Shown here in pieces: positions 25,662 through 34,605 of a DNA stretch of 64,000 nucleotides. The position numbers and the translations under genes were made by a program. Below the pieces are notes generated by a model. The model did not search any database. It was not told the DNA's origin and was given only the letters and a program-made list of their open reading frames with translations. The DNA is from Silicimonas algicola (lineage in GTDB: Bacteria > Pseudomonadota > Alphaproteobacteria > Rhodobacterales > Rhodobacteraceae): the NCBI RefSeq assembly GCF_003148765.1, contig NZ_QGGV01000011.1:87610-151609 (forward strand), given 5' to 3'. Every line of letters begins with the position of its first letter. The first letter of the stretch is position 1.

Positions 25662-26093
25662 ATGAGACACACAGCACTCGCCATCGCACTGGCTTTCGCC
25701 GCCGCGCCCGCTCTCGCGCAGGAGGCCATCGTCACCGACTTCGACGGACCTTTCGAGGACGCGACCTTCGCAGTCGAGTCCGCCATCGTGAACCAGGGCC
25801 TCGTGATCGATTCCACGAGCCACGTCGGTGACATGCTCAACCGCACGGGGCAGGACGTGGGCAGCGACGTGACGCTGTTCGAGAACGCCGACATCTACAA
25901 CTTCTGCTCGGCCGTGGTGTCGCGCGAGGTGATGGAGGCCGACCCTATGAACATCCAGTATTGCCCCTACGGCATCTTCGTGACTGAGCGCGAGGGCAAG
26001 GTTCAGATCGGCTACCGCGACTATCCCGAGGGCCCGATGCAGAAGGTCGAGGACATGCTCGGCGCCATCGTGGCGGAAGCGGCAGGCGGCTAG
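25662..26093 (+). CDS. DUF302 family exported protein
   Basis: 143 residues; signal peptide ending near PALAQ, then a single DUF302 domain. Two Cys (NFCSAVV and IQYCPYG) could form a disulfide or bind metal. ATG at 25662 follows AGGAGGA; an ATG 18 bases upstream would lack this spacing. It is co-oriented with soxF, 74 bases downstream. Several sox loci carry DUF302 genes, but no activity is known to me. Confidence 0.8.
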   Translation: MRHTALAIALAFAAAPALAQEAIVTDFDGPFEDATFAVESAIVNQGLVIDSTSHVGDMLNRTGQDVGSDVTLFENADIYNFCSAVVSREVMEADPMNIQYCPYGIFVTEREGKVQIGYRDYPEGPMQKVEDMLGAIVAEAAGG

Positions 26094-26130
26094 GCGCGCG
26101 CCCGGTTTACCACCGGCTTTTGCGGTATCG

Positions 26131-26174
26131 CGCACCGACGCGATACCGACGTGATACCGACGCGATACCGAACC
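26131..26174. repeat. Four-unit 11-base tandem repeat between convergent genes
   Basis: Three near-identical units of GATACCGACGC (last unit GATACCGAACC) follow one degenerate copy (GCACCGACGC). They fill the gap between the DUF302 stop and the convergent metallohydrolase stop. The 11-base period is close to one DNA turn. Confidence 0.8.
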
Positions 26175-26225
26175 CTGAAAATCGCCTGGTTTCCAAGCCT
26201 TAACCTACGATTCGGCGTGCGCGCC

Positions 26226-27170
26226 TCACTCCCACTCCATCTGCTCGAAGACGCGCCCCGCGTTCTTCGTGGCCAGTTCCTCGAAGGTGTCGAGGTGCGC
26301 ATAGGGCGATTGATCGACGTAATAGGCATCGACCAGCGTGCCGCCGTTGTCGATGTGCTCGCCGATCTTCTCGCGCAAATACACAAGGTAATCATGGGTA
26401 TAGCGCCTGACCTGTGCCATGTTGGTCGGATGCCCGTGCCCCGGAATGACATAGGTCGCGCCCAAGGGCTCGAACGCCGTCTCCCAGGTCTCGACCCAAT
26501 CCGCCGTGATCGTGTCCTCGAAGATCGGCAGCATCCGCTCGTGGAAGGCCATGTCGCCCGAGATCACAAGGCTCTGCTCGGGCAGCCAGACCACGATGTC
26601 GCCCGGTGAATGCGCCGGACCCAAGTGCTTGGCTTCAATACGAAAATCCCCCAACTCGACGATATACTCGTCGGCGAAGGTCTCGTCCGGCTCGACCACG
26701 GTCGTGCCCTCGGCCTTGTCCTTGTTGTAGGCGCGCATCCCCACCAGGATCTGGTCGCCATGCGCCGCGATCTCGGCCGCCGCATCCTCGTGCATGACGA
26801 TCTTCACGCCCTGCTCGCGCCAGTAGGAATTGCCCAGGATCGCATGACCCTGGCCGTTCTCGTTCAGGACAAGCACGACGGGTTCGTCAGTCACCGCCTT
26901 GATCTCGTCATGCAGCGCCTTCGCCAGAACGTAGGCCGCGCCGCCGTTCACGACGACCACGCCCTCGCCGGTGACGATGAAGCTCAGGTTGTTGTTATGT
27001 CCGGTGTTTTCGTAGGTCGGAGGCGCGGTCGCCCCGATCGCCGACCAGACGTGCGGGATGACCTCGACGGGCTTCTCGTAAAGGTCCGACTGCGGATACT
27101 GGTCCGCGATATCCTCACTTGCTTGAGCCGGAAAGGCGGCAAGGGTCAGGGCGATTGCAATGCGTTTCAT
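26226..27170 (-). CDS. Exported metallo-beta-lactamase-fold protein with degenerate metal site (SoxH-like)
   Basis: 314 residues with signal peptide (KRIAIALTLAAFPAQA). The fold is clear from the late motifs AHSPGD, VISGDM and VIPGHGHPT. However, the first metal motif, normally HxHxDH, reads NENGQGH, so three zinc ligands appear to be lost. ATG at 27170 is preferred; a GTG at 27179 overlaps the stop of the upstream gene. Its place at the end of a sox cluster recalls SoxH of Paracoccus. It may be a binding protein rather than a hydrolase. Confidence 0.8.
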   Translation of the reverse strand: MKRIAIALTLAAFPAQASEDIADQYPQSDLYEKPVEVIPHVWSAIGATAPPTYENTGHNNNLSFIVTGEGVVVVNGGAAYVLAKALHDEIKAVTDEPVVLVLNENGQGHAILGNSYWREQGVKIVMHEDAAAEIAAHGDQILVGMRAYNKDKAEGTTVVEPDETFADEYIVELGDFRIEAKHLGPAHSPGDIVVWLPEQSLVISGDMAFHERMLPIFEDTITADWVETWETAFEPLGATYVIPGHGHPTNMAQVRRYTHDYLVYLREKIGEHIDNGGTLVDAYYVDQSPYAHLDTFEELATKNAGRVFEQMEWE

Positions 27171-27175
27171 CCCGG

Positions 27176-28081
27176 TCACTCCACAATGAACCGATAGCCG
27201 GTCTCGGCGCGGGCCACCCGGCCCAGACCCCCGTCCGGCAGGTGATAGCCGACCATCCGCGTCTCGCTCCCGACCAGCCGCTCCATCAGCGCCGACCGCG
27301 TCGCGGCGGCGGTGGCCGGGTCCTGGTCGCTGCCAAGCTCCCAGGACGGGTCGCGGAACGAGACGTGCCCGTTGCTGATCGCGTCGCCGATCACGAAGAC
27401 AGGGTCATCCGTTCCCACCTGGAACGACATGTGCCCCGGCGTGTGGCCGTAGGTCGCCAGCGCCGCGATGCCCGCCAGAACCTCGTCGCCGTCGTTGAAA
27501 AAGGTCATCTTTTCCTCAGCGATCTCCAGCCTCCGCTGCGCACCGACCACGAAGGCCTGCCGCGCCTCGTCGATGGTTTCGATGGTCGCGGGGTCCATCC
27601 AGTAGTCCCATTCCGCTTGCCCGATCATCAGCGCCGCCTCGGGGAACGCCGGGTCACCGAAGTCGTCGAGATACCCCCACAGGTGGTCCGGGTGAGCATG
27701 GGTGAAGAGGATGTGCGTCACGTCCTCTGGCGCCACGCCCGCCGCCTCCAGTCCCTCGAGCAGGTCGCCTGCTGTCGGCATGAACTCCGACCCCGAGCCG
27801 CAGTCGAACAGGACCGTCCGCGTCTTGTCGCGGAAAAGCGTCACGTTGCAGGGCGAGGCGACCATTTCCCCGGTGATCCCCGCCTCATCGAGGATCGGTC
27901 CGGCCTCGGCTTCGGTCAGCGATCCAAGGACATAGGAACGCGGCAGCGACAGGTAGCCATCGGACACGGTAATCAGTGAGCCTCCGGCGGCGCTCGTCTC
28001 CGCGACCGCGAATCGAGGAACCAGAAGCGAGGCCCCAAGGGCCGCCCCCCGGCGAAGAACACTGCGTCTGCTGAGGGTCAT
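27176..28081 (-). CDS. Tat-exported metallo-beta-lactamase-fold hydrolase
   Basis: 301 residues with a twin-arginine leader (SRRSVLRRGAALGASLL). All metal motifs are present: THAHPDHLWG, TPGHMSF, VIGDAISN and GYHLPDGG. The start at 28081 places the RR motif at residues 4-9. It is followed by the degenerate paralogue with the stop and next start overlapping. The pair beside soxF suggests a role in handling periplasmic sulfur compounds or thioesters, but no substrate is evident. Confidence 0.85.
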   Translation of the reverse strand: MTLSRRSVLRRGAALGASLLVPRFAVAETSAAGGSLITVSDGYLSLPRSYVLGSLTEAEAGPILDEAGITGEMVASPCNVTLFRDKTRTVLFDCGSGSEFMPTAGDLLEGLEAAGVAPEDVTHILFTHAHPDHLWGYLDDFGDPAFPEAALMIGQAEWDYWMDPATIETIDEARQAFVVGAQRRLEIAEEKMTFFNDGDEVLAGIAALATYGHTPGHMSFQVGTDDPVFVIGDAISNGHVSFRDPSWELGSDQDPATAAATRSALMERLVGSETRMVGYHLPDGGLGRVARAETGYRFIVE

Positions 28082-28268
28082 GGCGCATCTCCAAGTATTC
28101 GCACATTTGAATTTGAACGGTGACGCGCCTGTTTTCAAGACGAATCTTGCCCAAGTGCCAACCGCGTCGGCAAGATCCGGTCGAAGCGGCAGCGTGACGC
28201 GCCGCTGCGCCTTGCGTCCGTCTCTCTCAAGGGGTCTAGCTGGGCCCGGGACGTGGGGAGTCTGACCG

Positions 28269-28460
28269 ATGAAACAACAAGAAGCGACACGGATCGCCGA
28301 GCTCTTCCAGCAAGATCTCGAGGTCTATCTCAGCCAGCAACTGCGCCAGCGCACGCTGCACCAGGTCGTGTCCGACCTGAACGAGGCCGCGCTGTCGAAG
28401 ACCAATCCGAATTCGAAGACCGCGAAGGCCGCGCTGCGCCGCCTGGGCTTTGCCGACTGA
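28269..28460 (+). CDS. Small conserved-looking protein of unknown function
   Basis: 63 residues, mostly helical and polar (FQQDLEVYLSQQLRQRT), without signal, membrane segment or Cys. It starts at ATG 28269, divergent from the Tat hydrolase across 187 bases, and its stop abuts the kdgD stop. Codon use is typical of the region, and the competing frames are poorer. Not recognised; a small DNA- or protein-binding helix pair is possible. Confidence 0.55.
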   Translation: MKQQEATRIAELFQQDLEVYLSQQLRQRTLHQVVSDLNEAALSKTNPNSKTAKAALRRLGFAD

Positions 28461-29366
28461 TCAGCGCCGGTCGCCGATGACCTCGGCCAGCATCCCGCGC
28501 TCGTCCTCCGTCAGGTCGGTCAGGGGCGGGCGCACGGGCCCGGTCTCGAAGCCCCTGAGCGCGACGCCTGCCTTGATCGCCGAGACGGCATAGCCCGTCT
28601 TTCGGTCGCGCACCGTCGCGAAGGGATAGTAAAACTCGCGCAGAAGTGCCTCGCAGCCCGCGTCGTCTCCGGCTGTGAAGGCATCGAAGAAGGCCAGCGC
28701 GGTTTCGGGCACGAAGTTGAATACGGCCGAGGAGTAGGTGTCGACGCCAGCGCCGCGATAGGCCTGCGCGAAAAGCTCGTGGGTGGGCATTCCGCCGATA
28801 TAGGCCAGCCGGTCGCCTAGCCCGATGGTGATGCGCCGGACCGTGTCGATGTCGCCGGTGCCGTCCTTGAAACCGATCAGGTTCGGACAGTCGTCCGCCA
28901 GCCGTTGCAGGGTCTCGGCCGAGCAGACGGACTGGCCGCGGTTGTAGACGATGACGCTCATGGTCGTGGCCCGACACACCGCGCGAATATGCGCCTCGAT
29001 CCCGTCCTGCGGCGCGCGGATCAGATAGTGAGGCAGAAGCAGGATGCCGTCCCCTCCCGCCGCCTCGATGCCCCGCGCGAGGTCGCAGGCCATGCGCGTG
29101 CCATAGCCGCAGCCCGCAATCACGGGCTCCCCGGGCTGTGCTGCGCGCGCCGCTTTAACCACTTCGACGATCTCGTCGGGCATAAGCGAGAACATCTCAC
29201 CGGTGCCGCCCGCCACGATCAGCCCCGCGACCTTGTGCGGTGACAGCCATTCGAGGTGAGCGCGGAAGGCGGTGGGGTTGAAGCGGTCGTCCGCGTCGAA
29301 AGGTGTGACGGGAAACGACAGGAGGCCGGAGCGGATAATTCCGCGAAGGTCGGTCGGTGCGATCAT
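28461..29366 (-). CDS. kdgD: 5-dehydro-4-deoxyglucarate dehydratase (KdgD)
   Basis: 301 residues of the DHDPS/NAL superfamily. It converts 5-keto-4-deoxyglucarate to alpha-ketoglutarate semialdehyde with loss of water and CO2. The KdgD N-terminus GLLSFPVTPFDADDRFN is recognisable, GGTGEMFSL replaces the GTTGE motif, VIVYNRG holds the catalytic Tyr, and GFKDGTGD the Schiff-base Lys. The semialdehyde product suits the aldehyde dehydrogenase encoded just upstream. Last gene of a seven-gene minus-strand operon. Confidence 0.9.
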   Translation of the reverse strand: MIAPTDLRGIIRSGLLSFPVTPFDADDRFNPTAFRAHLEWLSPHKVAGLIVAGGTGEMFSLMPDEIVEVVKAARAAQPGEPVIAGCGYGTRMACDLARGIEAAGGDGILLLPHYLIRAPQDGIEAHIRAVCRATTMSVIVYNRGQSVCSAETLQRLADDCPNLIGFKDGTGDIDTVRRITIGLGDRLAYIGGMPTHELFAQAYRGAGVDTYSSAVFNFVPETALAFFDAFTAGDDAGCEALLREFYYPFATVRDRKTGYAVSAIKAGVALRGFETGPVRPPLTDLTEDERGMLAEVIGDRR

Positions 29367-29414
29367 GGGGGCTTGTCCGGCAAGGGAGGGCGGCGCAAGG
29401 CCGCCCTCGGGGTT

Positions 29415-30950
29415 TCAGGAACGCAGGTCGTCGGGCAGGATCGCGTCCGGCATGTTCTGGAAGCACACCGGCCGCAGGAAGCGCCGGATCGACAGGGTGC
29501 CCACGCTCGTCGCGCCGAAGTTGGTCGAGGCGGGGTAGGGTCCGCCGTGGACCATCGCATCGGCCACCTCGACCCCGGTCGGGAAGCCGTTCACAAGAAT
29601 GCGGCCCGCCTTCCGCTCGAGAACGGGCACCAGCGTGCGGGCGCGGTCGGTGTCGCCCTCGTCCATGTGGAGGGTGGCCGTAAGCTGACCCTCGAAGCCC
29701 TTCGCAAGCTCTAGCATCTCGTCGGAGCCCAAGACGCGGACGACAAGGCCGAGCGGCCCGAAGACCTCCTCGCCAAGCGCGTGGTCCTGGAGGTAGTTCG
29801 CGGCATCGGTCTCATAGAGGTTGGGGCTGGCGTTGCGGCCTTCGCTGTCGGTCGTCAGCACCGGCTTCACCGCGTTGCGCCCGTCGAAGCGCGACTTGCC
29901 GTCCTTGTAGGCGTTCGCAATCCCGTCGGTCAGCATGCACTGGGTCTGAACGCCTTTCAGCGCCTCGGCCGCCGCCTTGACGAAGGCGTCGCCGTCCGGG
30001 CCGGTCTCGACCACCGCGATGCCGGGATTGGTGCAGAACTGGCCCGCGCCCATGGTCAGCGACCCGGCCCAGCCTTCGCCGATGGCCTTGCCGCGCGCCT
30101 TGGCTGCCTCGGGCAGCAGGAACATCGGGTTGACCGAGCCCAGCTCACCGAAGAACGGAATCGGCTCGTCCCGCTGCGCGCAAAGGTCGAACAGCGCGCG
30201 ACCCCCGCCGAGCGAGCCGGTGAAGCCCACGGCCTTGATGCGCGGGTGCTGGACGAGGGCAGTGCCCACATCACGCTTGCCGCCCTGGATCAGGGAGAAG
30301 ACGCCGGCGGGCATCCCGCAGGACTGGATCGCCGCGTGGATCGCCTCGGCCACGATCTCGCCCGTGCCGGGGTGGGCCGAGTGGCCCTTGACGACCACGG
30401 GACATCCCGCAGCCAGCGCCGCCGCCGTGTCGCCGCCCGCCGTCGAGAACGCCAGCGGGAAGTTCGACGCGCCGAAGACCGCCACAGGCCCAATGGGGCG
30501 CTGCACCATCTTCAGGTCGGGACGGGGCAGGGGCTTGCGGTCGGGCAGAGCCTTGTCATGCCGCCGGTCGAGGTAGTCGCCCTTCAGGATGTGCTCGGCG
30601 AAAAGGCGAAGCTGCCCCGTCGTCCGACCGCGTTCGCCCTGAAGTCGTGCCTCGGGCAAGCCGGTCTCTTGCGTGCCGATCTCGGTGATCGCTTCGGCCC
30701 GTGCCTCGATTTCGTCGGCGATGGCGTTCAGGAACTTCGCGCGGTCATCCCTCGAGGAATAGGCGTAGGTCCAGAAGGCGTCTTCCGCCGCCTCGCAGGC
30801 GCGATCGACAAGCGCAGGGGTGCCGACGGAAAAGTCATGCGCCGGACCATGCGCGGGCTCGGACGAGAAGGTCGTCTCGCCTGCGACCCACTCGCCCGCG
30901 ATCAGGTGCTTACCGTGAGGGGTGAATGTGCTTTTATCCAGCATTGTCAA
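29415..30950 (-). CDS. Aldehyde dehydrogenase, probable alpha-ketoglutarate semialdehyde dehydrogenase
   Basis: 511 residues of the NADP-type ALDH group. GPVAVFGASNFPLAFSTAGGD is characteristic of the ketoglutaric-semialdehyde dehydrogenases. ELGSVNPMFLLP holds the general-base Glu, and GQFCTNPGI the catalytic Cys. It would oxidise the product of KdgD or of the FAH-type dehydratase to alpha-ketoglutarate. Start 30950 or 30944. It follows the FAH gene by 7 bases. Confidence 0.9.
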   Translation of the reverse strand: MTMLDKSTFTPHGKHLIAGEWVAGETTFSSEPAHGPAHDFSVGTPALVDRACEAAEDAFWTYAYSSRDDRAKFLNAIADEIEARAEAITEIGTQETGLPEARLQGERGRTTGQLRLFAEHILKGDYLDRRHDKALPDRKPLPRPDLKMVQRPIGPVAVFGASNFPLAFSTAGGDTAAALAAGCPVVVKGHSAHPGTGEIVAEAIHAAIQSCGMPAGVFSLIQGGKRDVGTALVQHPRIKAVGFTGSLGGGRALFDLCAQRDEPIPFFGELGSVNPMFLLPEAAKARGKAIGEGWAGSLTMGAGQFCTNPGIAVVETGPDGDAFVKAAAEALKGVQTQCMLTDGIANAYKDGKSRFDGRNAVKPVLTTDSEGRNASPNLYETDAANYLQDHALGEEVFGPLGLVVRVLGSDEMLELAKGFEGQLTATLHMDEGDTDRARTLVPVLERKAGRILVNGFPTGVEVADAMVHGGPYPASTNFGATSVGTLSIRRFLRPVCFQNMPDAILPDDLRS

Positions 30951-30957
30951 ATCCTTG

Positions 30958-32118
30958 TCATAGAAGGTTGCGGCCCGCGAGATTGCGCATCAGGTCGGCC
31001 AGGCCGAAGGTCCATTGCGGGCAGTCGGTCGACAGCCGCACGGTGTTCTCCAGCCGACCTAGCCCGTCCGACGCAATCGTCACGCGGTCGCCGATCTTGT
31101 GGGTGAAGCCCTGGCCTGGGTGGTCGCGGTCTTCGATCGGCGCAAAGAGCGTGCCAAGGAACAGCATGAAGCCGTCCGGGTACTGGTGATGCAGGCCCAC
31201 GACGTGTTTTACCAGATCGAGCGGATCGCGGCTGATCTCGGACATCAGGGAGCGCCCGGCCAGCACATAGCCATCCTCGCCCTCGACCGTCAGGTCCAGC
31301 ACCGCGGCGCGGGCGTCGTCGAGGCTGTAGGTTTCGTCGAACAGGCGGATCATCGGCCCGATGGCGCATGAGGCGTTGTTGTCCTTCGCCATCGGCAGAA
31401 GCAGCGCCGAGCGTCCTTCGATGTCGCGCAAATTGACGTCGTTCCCGAGGGTTACGCCGGGAACCTCGCCCCGAGAGTTCACCGCCAGAACGATCTCCGG
31501 CTCCGGGTTGTTCCAGGTCGAGACGGGGTGCAGGCCGATCTCCGCCCCGGTTCCGACCGACGACAGGGGTTGCGCCTTCGAGAAGACCTCGGCGTCCGGC
31601 CCGATGCCGACTTCCAGGTACTGCGACCAGATGCCGACACGGATCAGCTCGGCCTTGACCTCGGCCGCCTTCTCGGACCCGGCGACGAGGCTCTGGAGGC
31701 TGTCGCCGATGATCTCGGTCACGCGCTTGCGGATCGCGTCGGCCTTCGACGGATCGCCAGCCGCCTTTTCCTCGATCACCCGCTCGACCATCGACTGTGC
31801 GAAGGTCACTCCGCAGGCCTTGACCGCCTGAAGGTCGCAGGGCGCCAGCCAGTGCAGGCTGTCCTTGGCGTCCGTCAGACCGGAGATGTCGGATGCGGTC
31901 CCCAGGCTTTCACCCGAGGCGTCGCGCACATGGGCAGCCGGATCCTCCAGCTCCAGCACGTCGCGGACGGTCGGTGCGGTCTTCGACGTGATGTCGACCG
32001 CCACGCCGTCGCGCAGCGTCACCACGGAAGGTCCGATGCCCGGACGCCAGACCCGGCCCAGCCAGAGCCCCTTCAGTTCCTCGTCCGAAAGTCTCACCGG
32101 CCCTTCTCCTTGCGCCAT
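30958..32118 (-). CDS. FAH-superfamily protein, AraD1-type sugar-acid dehydratase
   Basis: 386 residues, with a C-terminal fumarylacetoacetate-hydrolase-like fold. GIGPDAEVFSKAQPLSSVGTG, NNPEPEIVLAV (metal Glu residues) and GNDVNLRDIEGRSALLLP are AraD1 blocks. Members dehydrate 2-keto-3-deoxy-pentonates to alpha-ketoglutarate semialdehyde. Its 5' end overlaps the RraA-like gene by 25 bases. Fits between the IlvD-type dehydratase and the ALDH in a Weimberg-type route. Confidence 0.82.
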   Translation of the reverse strand: MAQGEGPVRLSDEELKGLWLGRVWRPGIGPSVVTLRDGVAVDITSKTAPTVRDVLELEDPAAHVRDASGESLGTASDISGLTDAKDSLHWLAPCDLQAVKACGVTFAQSMVERVIEEKAAGDPSKADAIRKRVTEIIGDSLQSLVAGSEKAAEVKAELIRVGIWSQYLEVGIGPDAEVFSKAQPLSSVGTGAEIGLHPVSTWNNPEPEIVLAVNSRGEVPGVTLGNDVNLRDIEGRSALLLPMAKDNNASCAIGPMIRLFDETYSLDDARAAVLDLTVEGEDGYVLAGRSLMSEISRDPLDLVKHVVGLHHQYPDGFMLFLGTLFAPIEDRDHPGQGFTHKIGDRVTIASDGLGRLENTVRLSTDCPQWTFGLADLMRNLAGRNLL

Positions 32119-32813
32119 GCCGCGAATTTCTCCAGCGTCTCGTCCTTCGTCGCCGGGTAAAGGCCGATGATCGTCTCGCCCGCGCGCACCTGTTCGACCA
32201 CGAAATCCTCGAAGGCCGTCATCTCGGTCGCCTCGTCCGCCACCTCGGCCGCGATATGCGCGGGGATCACGATGACGCTGTCGTCGTCGCCGACGATGAT
32301 GTCGCCGGGAAATACGGGCGCGTCGCCACAGCCGATAGGTCCGTTGATCTCGATGGCCTCGTTGATCGTCAGGTTCGTCGGGCTGGCCGGGCGCGCGTGA
32401 TAGGACCGCATGTCCAGGTCGGCGATCCGCATCGAGTCGCGGAAGCCTCCGTCGGTCACGATGCCCTCGCCGCCGCGCATCATCAGGCGCGTCACCAGGA
32501 TATCGCCCGCACTCGCGGCGCGCGCATCCTTGCGGCTGTCGATGACCATGACATGTCCCTTGGGACAGGTCTCGATGGCGTGGCGCTGCGGGTGCTGCGG
32601 ATTGCGGAACTCGCTCAACTGGTTGCGGTCCTCGCGCGCGGGGATGTAGCGCAGCGTGAAGGCCGGGCCGACCATGTTCCGGCCCTTGTGCGACAGGGGC
32701 CGCACGTCCTGGATGGTCTGGTTCCGAAGGCCGCGCTTGAAGAGCGCCGTCGCGAGGGTCGCCACCGAGACGTGGCGCAGTTTTTCGATGGTCTCGGGAG
32801 ATACGTCGGTCAT
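32094..32813 (-). CDS. RraA-like protein (HMG/CHA aldolase or sugar-acid lyase family)
   Basis: 239 residues. The fold is that of RraA and of 4-hydroxy-4-methyl-2-oxoglutarate aldolases: GPAFTLRYIP, ASAGDILVTRLMMRGGEGIVTDGGFRD (the G-x20-R-D metal-aldolase site) and PGDIIVGDDDSVIVIP. Presence of the R-D pair favours an enzyme rather than an RNase E inhibitor. Its start overlaps the stop of the DHDPS gene (ATGA). It may be an aldolase giving pyruvate from a keto-deoxy acid. Confidence 0.75.
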   Translation of the reverse strand: MTDVSPETIEKLRHVSVATLATALFKRGLRNQTIQDVRPLSHKGRNMVGPAFTLRYIPAREDRNQLSEFRNPQHPQRHAIETCPKGHVMVIDSRKDARAASAGDILVTRLMMRGGEGIVTDGGFRDSMRIADLDMRSYHARPASPTNLTINEAIEINGPIGCGDAPVFPGDIIVGDDDSVIVIPAHIAAEVADEATEMTAFEDFVVEQVRAGETIIGLYPATKDETLEKFAAWRKEKGR

Positions 32814-33721
32814 GCCACCTTGTCCGTCAGAAGTCCGTTGTCCGCAAGAAAGCCCCTCAGCCGTCTCGACTGGTCGTCCGTCAGGGGCCAGGCCGAGGGC
32901 GGGCGCGTCGGGCCGCAGTCGTGGCCCATCATCGCCAGAGCGGATTTCACGCCGGTGACGTTGGTGCCGTTCATTTCCTCGGCGCGAATGTCCTCGAAGA
33001 CGCGCATCCCCCGGATCAGTCGGTTCGCCTCGTCATAGTCGCCGCCGTCGAGGGCCGCGTGGATCGCGACCGACCGTTCGGGCCAGACGTTGATGAGGCC
33101 GCTCGTGAAGCCCCGCGCGCCAACGGCATATAGCGGCGGCGCCCAGACCTCGGCCAGACCGCCGACCCAGATGACATCCTCCGGCGAATTGTCGATGGCA
33201 TCGGCCAGCTTCAGAGGGTTCGGCGTCGCCCACTTGACGCCCGCCACGCCCTCGACCTGGCAGAGCTTGACGATGTTGTCCGTGCCGATGGCGTCATTGC
33301 GGAGGTAGAGGACTAGCGGCAGCCCGTCGCCTGCCTCGGCCACGCGCGCGACATAGTCGCGGAAACCGCGCGGCGCCACGAAGGGATCGGGCGTCTGGTG
33401 GACCATCAGCCCCGCGACGCCCGCCGTCTTCGACGCCTTCGCCAGCGCGCAGGCCTCATGGACCGACCGCCCCACGCCGCCGATCACCGGCACGCGGCCC
33501 GCGACCGTCTCGCAGGCGGCATGAACCATGCGCTCGGCCTCGTCGGCGGTCAGGCCATAGTATTCGCCCGTGTTGCCGTTCGCGGTCAGGATATGAACGC
33601 CGGCCTTGATCGCGCGATCCACCACCGGCTTCAGGCCCTTGGGTGCAATGCGGTCATCGGCGTCGAACGGCGTCACGAGGATGCCCGAGATGCCGGTCAG
33701 TTTCTGGGTCAGGTCGGTCAT
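32810..33721 (-). CDS. DHDPS/NAL-family aldolase or dehydratase
   Basis: 303 residues. GILVTPFDADDRI starts the barrel, NGNTGEYYGLT is the substrate carboxyl motif, VLYLRNDAIG replaces the usual YN-P Tyr segment, and GVKWATPNP carries the Schiff-base Lys. The usual catalytic Tyr of VxYNxP reads L (LYLRN), so the mechanism may differ. ATG at 33721 is used because the frame upstream shows no family similarity. A second DHDPS-type enzyme beside KdgD suggests a separate keto-deoxy acid. Confidence 0.78.
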   Translation of the reverse strand: MTDLTQKLTGISGILVTPFDADDRIAPKGLKPVVDRAIKAGVHILTANGNTGEYYGLTADEAERMVHAACETVAGRVPVIGGVGRSVHEACALAKASKTAGVAGLMVHQTPDPFVAPRGFRDYVARVAEAGDGLPLVLYLRNDAIGTDNIVKLCQVEGVAGVKWATPNPLKLADAIDNSPEDVIWVGGLAEVWAPPLYAVGARGFTSGLINVWPERSVAIHAALDGGDYDEANRLIRGMRVFEDIRAEEMNGTNVTGVKSALAMMGHDCGPTRPPSAWPLTDDQSRRLRGFLADNGLLTDKVA

Positions 33722-34605
33722 TGCAACACCTCGAAGGATCGTTTGCCCAGTCCCTTCTGGACCTCGTAGATCGAGCCCTGGGACGGCGGGTCGGGATAGG
33801 CGATGCGCATCGGGCAGGGCACGACGCGCGGCTCGAGCGTGGACGTGCCGCAGAGCATCCGGGCGTCGAACTCCTCCAGCCCCTCCCACTTGCCGCGTCC
33901 GCCGTGGACCGGGAAGGCGTCGGCGGCCATCATCTCGTAGAAGATCACGCGCCGGTCCTGCGTCGAACGGTTCAAGGCCGAGCCGTGGACGATGCGCGCG
34001 TGGTGGATCGAGATCGACCCCGCCGGCCCCATCAGCGGCACGGCGTCTTTCATGTCGAGTCCCGAGGCGGCAAGGTCCATGGCACCCACGAACCGGCCAT
34101 CATGGTGATGGTCATAGGCCCGTCCACGATGCGTGCCGGGGAAGACCATCAGGGGGCCGTTCGCAGGCGTGAAGTCGTCGATCATCACGCCCACCGCCAG
34201 CACATCGTCGTTGGTATAGGGATAGAAGCCCCAGTCCTGGTGCCACTCGACAGCTGCCCCGAAGCCCGCCGATTTCATGTTCAGCTTGGTGGTCTGAAGT
34301 CGCAGGTTCGACCCGATCAGGTCGCGGACCGGGGCGAGGATCAAATCCGACCGCATCAACTCGTCGATCGGCCGCGACTGGGTGTGCGGCAGCTTCACCC
34401 GGCGCACCCGCGGCGCATCGGGGGTGTGGCTGTCCTCGAGGTCCAGCCGGTCGTCCGAGGCCGTCATCCCCCGCGCCATCTCGGTGAAGCGCGCGATCTC
34501 GGCCCGGATGCTGTCCATCACCGGGGCGGGGATCCGCCGCTCCAGCACCAGATAGCCTTCCTCGCGATAGAAGGCGATCTGCTCCGGCGTCAGCACCTCG
34601 GGCAT
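33718..34605 (-). CDS. Phytanoyl-CoA dioxygenase (PhyH) family protein
   Basis: 295 residues. The Fe(II)/2-oxoglutarate site is complete: H-x-D in VEWHQDWGF, distal His in RIVHGSALNRS, and the 2OG Arg a few residues on. Start ATG overlaps the stop of the dehydratase gene, and its stop overlaps the next start, so it belongs to the operon. Such oxygenases hydroxylate or demethylate small molecules. Its presence in a sugar-acid operon is unusual, and the substrate is unknown. Confidence 0.85.
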   Translation of the reverse strand: MPEVLTPEQIAFYREEGYLVLERRIPAPVMDSIRAEIARFTEMARGMTASDDRLDLEDSHTPDAPRVRRVKLPHTQSRPIDELMRSDLILAPVRDLIGSNLRLQTTKLNMKSAGFGAAVEWHQDWGFYPYTNDDVLAVGVMIDDFTPANGPLMVFPGTHRGRAYDHHHDGRFVGAMDLAASGLDMKDAVPLMGPAGSISIHHARIVHGSALNRSTQDRRVIFYEMMAADAFPVHGGRGKWEGLEEFDARMLCGTSTLEPRVVPCPMRIAYPDPPSQGSIYEVQKGLGKRSFEVLQ

